The notes beneath the pieces are model-generated. The model did no database searches. It was given only the letters and a program-made list of their open reading frames with translations, and was not told the DNA's origin. This document shows, one piece after another, positions 59,254 through 64,000 of a stretch of DNA of 64,000 bases. The position numbers and the translations under genes are program-made. How positions within the stretch are numbered: position 1 is the stretch's first letter; each line of letters opens with the position of its first letter. The DNA comes from Planctomycetaceae bacterium (lineage in GTDB: Bacteria > Planctomycetota > Phycisphaerae > Sedimentisphaerales > UBA12454): the NCBI GenBank assembly GCA_021371795.1, contig JAJFVK010000021.1, forward strand, positions 61,467 to 125,466, written 5' to 3'.

Positions 59254-62223
59254 CTACTGGTTAATATATTCATACTCCAGCCAGTCGTTCGCTATCTGCA
59301 GTAAATCCAAACCATCAACCTTGCCGGAATGGTCAATGTCCGCACCGTTGCACCATTCATCTTCGGCATCGCAGTTCTCGAACCATTCTCGTGCCAATAT
59401 CGTAAAATCTTCAAAATTAACGATGCCGTCATCGTTAATATCGCTGCTGTCGGGCATATCCTGCTGCGGACATTTAATCCAAATGATTGCGCCAACCGCT
59501 TGGCCGATTCCACGATTATCACCATATTCATACATTGGCATGAATATCATATCTTTCTTTGGGCTGATTGTTCCATACAGTATCTTCTTGAATGATATTA
59601 CGTTACCTGCGTTACTGTCGGCAATACCGTCCCCGTCAGTATCAATCGCCGACGGAATAAAATCATATTTGCCATCGGACGTGACGCTTCCCGTAACGCT
59701 ATTGCCGTTTGGATATCGAAGAGTATACTCCATAGTGCTGTCGCTTCTGAAAATACCGATTCCATTTCCAACGGTCATATAATTTCCATTGATATCAGTT
59801 GCAAAACATCGCATCTGATAAATTCCGGCTATGTCCGCAGGTGTGATTTTTTCGGCGGTTTTCTTCACTGCCATAGTATAGCCATTTATGCCGGCTTTGC
59901 GATAAGGCGTGAATATAACTCCGCCGTCGCCCACAAGTGCAGGTGAATAGCCGCCGGTTACTGCCATACTGTAATCTGTGCCGAGCAGCCAGTTCATCGT
60001 TCCTGTGCTGGTGCTGCCGTTGACATTTACGACATTATAATCCGCTGTGCCAGAGGTTGAGCTGGTTGCTTTGTAAACAATTTTTCCGCCGCTGGCGCCG
60101 TCAACATCTCCGTATATATGATGATTGAAGAACGTGTATTCGCCCGCAATATTTTCGCCTGTAATATCATCCGGCTTGCGAATCATTATATCCATACCCG
60201 CGTTGGGGTCGATATGAACGATAGTATTTCCGCTCCATGCGATGTTATATGTACCGTCCGGGAAAATAACATCATAAGAACCATCGTTAGCCTCGCTCAT
60301 AGTGAACGTCTTTGTAAAGCTGTGCTGACCATCGATGTCTGACCAGTTCTGCTCCCATGTGTCATTATCGTATATTGTAACAGTTCCGCGTGCACCGGCA
60401 AAATTGCCGAACCAGTATTCGCCGTTCAACTGTTCGTTAGGGTCGGCATTCGGGTCGTTTGAGCCGATGTTTTCCCACGCGAATCGCGGATAATCTTTTT
60501 TCGGCATCTGCCAAATGTCGGCCGTGCCGTTGGTTGTTTCATCTTTGAAGTCCCAACCTGCACCTGTAAACGTCAAACGCGTTTGCATCAGGACAGTTGT
60601 TTTACCCGCAACACCCGCCGAAGTTCCATAGCCAAGACCGCCGGTCATAACGCTTGTATCTTTATCCCAGAAACTTTCGCTGATAATTCCGCTTCCGCCG
60701 TAATAGCCCAGGAAACCGCCTTTATAAGTATGTGCGCCTGTCGCGGCGACTGTGCCGATTGAGTAGCATTTCTGAATCTTCGCTGTGGAATAGTTATATT
60801 GCCTGCCGACAAGACCACCGGCGTAAGCGTAAGCTGACGATGATAATGTTCCACAGGAAACATTGCCTGTACAGTAGCAGTTTATCAAAGCACCATAGGA
60901 TTGATAACCCGCAAGACCGCCTGCGAAGGCGCTTGACGATGATGACGATGATGCAACATTTCCATTGCTGAAACATTCTGCTGCGCTGCCGGAAAATTGA
61001 TAACCAATAAGACCGCCGGCAAAAGCGGAATATATCGAAGAATATGCCGTTACAGTTCCGCTGCTGTAACTGTCGGTTACATCGCCGTGAGATTGGTATC
61101 CAATCAAACCGCCCGCGTAAGCATTGACAGATGAGCATATAATCTCTGCTGTGCTGTAACAGTTTGTAATCGTGCCGTAAGACTGCCATCCGACCAGACC
61201 GCCGACATAAGAAGTCGCAGCGCCAGTAGAGCTTACCGCACCTGTGATATGACAATTAGTGATAGTACCATAATACTGATACCCAACCAGACCGCCGACA
61301 TACATACTGTTGGCGTCAATATTAACATTTTCGATTACTACATTTTTAATTGTCGCGCCGGATGTATAACCAAACAGCCCTGCATAGTTTGTCGGTGCGG
61401 CATTTGTGTAATTCAGATTTTTAATTGTGTGGCCGTTGCCGTCAAATACGCCTATAAACGGCACAGACGAAGTTCCGACGATTTTGAATTGTGTGCCGGT
61501 ATAGCCCGCCATATTAATATCATTGGCCAGTTGAAAGTATTTATTCCATTTGTCAGATTGCGCACCGAATGTGTTCATATCCGCCACTGTTGCGATTAAA
61601 TATGGATCTCTGACCGTACCTGTACCGCCGGAGAAAGTCGTGGTAATCCCTGTCAATTCCTGAATCACAGGCGCATCATCAACCCAGTAATCTTCCTGCT
61701 TGACCAGACCAACGCCCGGAACCACCCATTCATACCAGTATGGCGACTGCCCCTGATTTGCGTCATTGACATCGACTTGCATATACTTCTTAAATTTGTA
61801 GGCACCACTGAATGTTCCGAAAGGCACAGTCACAGACTCGATACCAACAACTTCTATAAACTTATAATAATATATATCTTCGGGTTGATAAACACTCCAC
61901 TTTGTTCCAACAGGCGCTTTTTTGTATTCGAGTCTTTCATTGCCATCATAGATTTCGTCTATAGTACTTCGAAGCAAACCATAGTCGCTTTCGGGTTCAT
62001 TGTTAAAATTATAACCTTTCAAATTGAAATACGTGTGGCCGTTAAGGGTGGCTTGTCTGTTAATCAAAAGTTGAGCTGTCCAACTGCTGCCCATAGGATT
62101 GGATTGAGTGTAGATATACTTCTTTCCGACCTGCATTGGAAAGAGCTCGTCTTCGGCTCTGACAAACGATGCGCAAATGATGCAAAATACAATAGATAAA
62201 AGAACTGCTCTTCTTTTCTTCAC
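59254..62223 (-). CDS. GLUG-repeat exoprotein with dockerin-like C terminus
   Basis: 989 residues from GTG 62223, chosen because GGAG lies 6 bases upstream and the product then begins with a proper signal peptide (KKRRAVLLSIVFCIICASFV-RA); an upstream ATG would add 20 odd residues. The N-terminal ~210 residues resemble a lipocalin-like or YceI-like beta domain of unknown role. About residues 260-510 are GLUG repeats (YVGGLVGYQYYGTITNCHIT, YVGGLVGWQSYGTITNCYST, YAGGLIGYQSHGDVTDSYSS and more). The C terminus has two calcium-loop-like stretches, DINDDGIVNFEDFTILAREW and GADIDHSGKVDGLDLLQIAN, typical of planctomycete dockerin-like ends. Secreted; probably adhesive or part of an extracellular complex. 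Confidence 0.8.
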   Translation of the reverse strand: MKKRRAVLLSIVFCIICASFVRAEDELFPMQVGKKYIYTQSNPMGSSWTAQLLINRQATLNGHTYFNLKGYNFNNEPESDYGLLRSTIDEIYDGNERLEYKKAPVGTKWSVYQPEDIYYYKFIEVVGIESVTVPFGTFSGAYKFKKYMQVDVNDANQGQSPYWYEWVVPGVGLVKQEDYWVDDAPVIQELTGITTTFSGGTGTVRDPYLIATVADMNTFGAQSDKWNKYFQLANDINMAGYTGTQFKIVGTSSVPFIGVFDGNGHTIKNLNYTNAAPTNYAGLFGYTSGATIKNVVIENVNIDANSMYVGGLVGYQYYGTITNCHITGAVSSTGAATSYVGGLVGWQSYGTITNCYSTAEIICSSVNAYAGGLIGYQSHGDVTDSYSSGTVTAYSSIYSAFAGGLIGYQFSGSAAECFSNGNVASSSSSSSAFAGGLAGYQSYGALINCYCTGNVSCGTLSSSAYAYAGGLVGRQYNYSTAKIQKCYSIGTVAATGAHTYKGGFLGYYGGSGIISESFWDKDTSVMTGGLGYGTSAGVAGKTTVLMQTRLTFTGAGWDFKDETTNGTADIWQMPKKDYPRFAWENIGSNDPNADPNEQLNGEYWFGNFAGARGTVTIYDNDTWEQNWSDIDGQHSFTKTFTMSEANDGSYDVIFPDGTYNIAWSGNTIVHIDPNAGMDIMIRKPDDITGENIAGEYTFFNHHIYGDVDGASGGKIVYKATSSTSGTADYNVVNVNGSTSTGTMNWLLGTDYSMAVTGGYSPALVGDGGVIFTPYRKAGINGYTMAVKKTAEKITPADIAGIYQMRCFATDINGNYMTVGNGIGIFRSDSTMEYTLRYPNGNSVTGSVTSDGKYDFIPSAIDTDGDGIADSNAGNVISFKKILYGTISPKKDMIFMPMYEYGDNRGIGQAVGAIIWIKCPQQDMPDSSDINDDGIVNFEDFTILAREWFENCDAEDEWCNGADIDHSGKVDGLDLLQIANDWLEYEYINQ

Positions 62224-62429
62224 GTCCGACTCCTTAAAAGCTGCACTGCTATAAAATATAAAAACAGGGGCACAAAACACCACATATTCCCTATTTCAAC
62301 ATAATCACATAAAAAAGTTCCAATAATTATATAATTCTCCACATTAATACGCAAGAAAAAAAAGTAAGATTTGTTGTACGATAAATTAGCTATTTTACAA
62401 AAAATACTTTTCTTATCTATCTTCCCATG

Positions 62430-62435
62430 TTATAA
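62430..62435 (+). promoter_or_regulatory. TATAAT -10 candidate for the DUF11 lipoprotein gene
   Basis: A perfect TATAAT with a weak T-rich -35 region. The predicted leader of about 105 bases contains an inverted ATTACCG/CGGTAAT repeat. Confidence 0.4.
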
Positions 62436-62545
62436 TTCCGCCTGTAAAGTGGATGTATTACCGGACGTATTCGTATTATGTACGGTAATTACAGTAACCG
62501 GTGAATTAAAAAAATCAATATAACCCCTTGAATTGGAAAACAGTT

Positions 62546-64000
62546 ATGAGCGCTAAAAAACTGCCATTATTGTTGTGTCTTTGTTTATTGGTACTTTCAG
62601 GCTGCGAGGAATCCACACAAATCTCACAGCCGCAGTGTGCTTCAACAACGCCCGTTTTACCGCCCCCGCCTGCTGCTCCGCAAACAGACTCGCATTCAAA
62701 AATGTTCTATTGCGAAGCCTGTCCGGTAATTAGGCTTGATACGAGAATACCCGCGCAAGTCCAGACCAAAACAGAGTTTGAGTACGCTGTAACAGTTACC
62801 AATGTAACAGACGAACTGGTAACAGATATAGTTCTTTCCGATGTATTGGCAAACAATTTCCAATACATAAGGTCAAATCCGGCACCGACAAACTTACAGG
62901 GCAGAAATGAATGGTTCATCCCACAGCTTGCACCGGGCGAGTCACGAGAAATCGTTGGTATTGCGATGGCATTGAAAGCCGGCGAAGTTCTTGATTTTGT
63001 CGATGTTACTTTCAAAGCGCCCGCAAAGCTGCGTTCGTTTGCTCTTGAGCCGAAACTTGTTATTAAAAAGAGCGCACCTGCTGAAATTTCAATGTGTGCT
63101 CCTGTTCTTTACATCTTCAAAATTGAGAACATCGGCAGCGGAACAGCCAAAAATGTCAAACTGTACGATACACTTCCGGCAGGACTTACAACAACAAATG
63201 GAAGCTCGACAGTTGATATGCCGATTGGCGAATTGCCGGCCGGTACTTCAAGAACAGTTTCTATTACTTTGAAAGCAAATAGAACAGGCGTTTATGTGAA
63301 TAATGCAGTTGCCCTTGCAGATGGCGAAATTACTGCCGAGTCCGGCGACGTTACAACAGTCGTCAAAAAGCCTTCGCTGACGATTACAGCTTCCGCTCCG
63401 CAAACAGAATATTTCAATATGGAAATCCCATACACGATAACAGTTACAAACACAGGCGATTGGCCTGCTGTCAATACAGTAATCGAAGATATCATCCCGC
63501 AGGGACTAACTTTCGTCAAAGCCTCGCAGGGTGCCAACTCAAATTGCGGCAGAGTGTTATGGAAAGTTGACAGATTAGCCCCCGGCCAGTCTGTAACAAC
63601 TTCAGTAACAGCTCTTGCAGCCGCCATCGGCGATGTCGAAAATACATTCAGGGCATCAGCAGAATGTGCCGAAATGGTTTCAGCAACAGCAAGAACGACT
63701 ATAAAGGGCACCCCCGGCGTACTGCTTGAAGTCAGCGACATCACAGACCCTGTAAAAGTCGGCAACACTGTAACTTACAGAATAGTTGCGACAAATCAGG
63801 GACAGATACCTGTAACAAATATCGCAATCAAGGCATCGCTTGATACTGCGATGAATTATGTTTCAAGTTCCGGCGCAACAAAGAGTCAGTTTGCTGACGG
63901 CGTAGTAACTTTTGAAACGCTTTCGTACCTGGCTCCAAAAACACAGGCTATCTGGGAAGTTACCGTAAGAGCAGCAAGTGAAGCCGACGTAAGGTTTAAG
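62546..64000 (+). CDS. DUF11-repeat lipoprotein (partial, runs off the window)
   Basis: 485 residues seen, with no stop before the end. Lipoprotein signal peptide: basic start MSAKK, hydrophobic core, lipobox LVLSGC. A Pro-rich spacer (TTPVLPPPPAAPQ) is followed by at least four Ig-like DUF11/conserved-repeat units: FEYAVTVTNVTDELVTDIVL, YIFKIENIGSGTAKNVKLYD, IPYTITVTNTGDWPAVNTVI and VTYRIVATNQGQIPVTNIAI. Such proteins form long surface or periplasmic rods, and planctomycetes are rich in them. Divergent from the GLUG exoprotein gene. GGAAAACAGTT precedes the ATG. Confidence 0.85.
   Translation, partial: MSAKKLPLLLCLCLLVLSGCEESTQISQPQCASTTPVLPPPPAAPQTDSHSKMFYCEACPVIRLDTRIPAQVQTKTEFEYAVTVTNVTDELVTDIVLSDVLANNFQYIRSNPAPTNLQGRNEWFIPQLAPGESREIVGIAMALKAGEVLDFVDVTFKAPAKLRSFALEPKLVIKKSAPAEISMCAPVLYIFKIENIGSGTAKNVKLYDTLPAGLTTTNGSSTVDMPIGELPAGTSRTVSITLKANRTGVYVNNAVALADGEITAESGDVTTVVKKPSLTITASAPQTEYFNMEIPYTITVTNTGDWPAVNTVIEDIIPQGLTFVKASQGANSNCGRVLWKVDRLAPGQSVTTSVTALAAAIGDVENTFRASAECAEMVSATARTTIKGTPGVLLEVSDITDPVKVGNTVTYRIVATNQGQIPVTNIAIKASLDTAMNYVSSSGATKSQFADGVVTFETLSYLAPKTQAIWEVTVRAASEADVRFK

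Overview
The window looks like a piece of a Planctomycetota chromosome, most likely class Phycisphaerae (Sedimentisphaerales-like). That is an inference from gene content and was not tested by phylogeny. The supporting signs are: eight secreted proteins with a PEP-CTERM tail (xPEPATxxxLGxGxLSLIRRKK); a dockerin-like carboxy end of the planctomycete style; Kdo/LPS genes (Gram-negative envelope); a Hanks-type kinase; a DUF2344 protein next to RNase G; and a 600-residue acyl-CoA dehydrogenase with EtfBA. I found no rRNA, tRNA, CRISPR array, transposase or integrase.

Layout. 1-8557 (+): nitrogen and nucleotide metabolism (gltB end, gltD, nadE, carB, carA). 8658-11072 (-): a three-part fusion of histidine kinase, CoA-disulfide reductase and rhodanese. 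11182-15337 (+): an operon with a strong promoter and terminator, holding a PilT-like ATPase, a membrane-anchored GspE-like protein whose ATPase motifs are all degraded, and a CvpA-like membrane protein. 15423-19884: small proteins, a radical SAM protein, a Ser/Thr kinase and an APH-fold kinase. 19862-20647: a PIN toxin/antitoxin unit bounded by a perfect 25-bp direct repeat, inserted where two convergent genes once appear to have overlapped. 20617-25176 (-): etfB-etfA-acyl-CoA dehydrogenase-HAD. 25338-29021 (-): kdsD-kdsC-lptC/A-like envelope genes. 29065-34307 (-): hpf-ptsN-ptsH-ptsI and DUF2344-rng. 34736-44650 (-): a PEP-CTERM island of eight genes, mostly single-gene units with their own hairpin terminators, plus an ice-binding-like member, a sigma-54 activator without a receiver, a separate pseudo-receiver and a four-unit structured repeat array. 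44795-53741 (-): a small LuxR regulator, lpd, birA, nadC, uvrB, a persulfide dioxygenase-rhodanese, scpA and trpS. 54027-59199 (+): a nucleotidyltransferase-sugar kinase fusion and lon. 59254-64000: a GLUG/dockerin-like exoprotein diverging from a DUF11 lipoprotein that runs off the window.

How the parts may fit together. The core genes supply glutamate, NAD and carbamoyl phosphate. The PTS genes without a permease resemble a regulatory phosphorelay. Two separate multi-domain rhodanese proteins point to active persulfide/CoA-thiol chemistry, in one case wired directly to a histidine kinase. The PEP-CTERM island has regulators but no exosortase in view, so sorting must be encoded elsewhere.

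The most unusual items are the TA cassette with its direct repeats, leaderless toxin and strong antitoxin ribosome site; the kinase-CoADR-rhodanese fusion; the pseudo-ATPase paired with PilT; and the 41.5-42.0 kb repeat array with compensatory changes in its hairpin.
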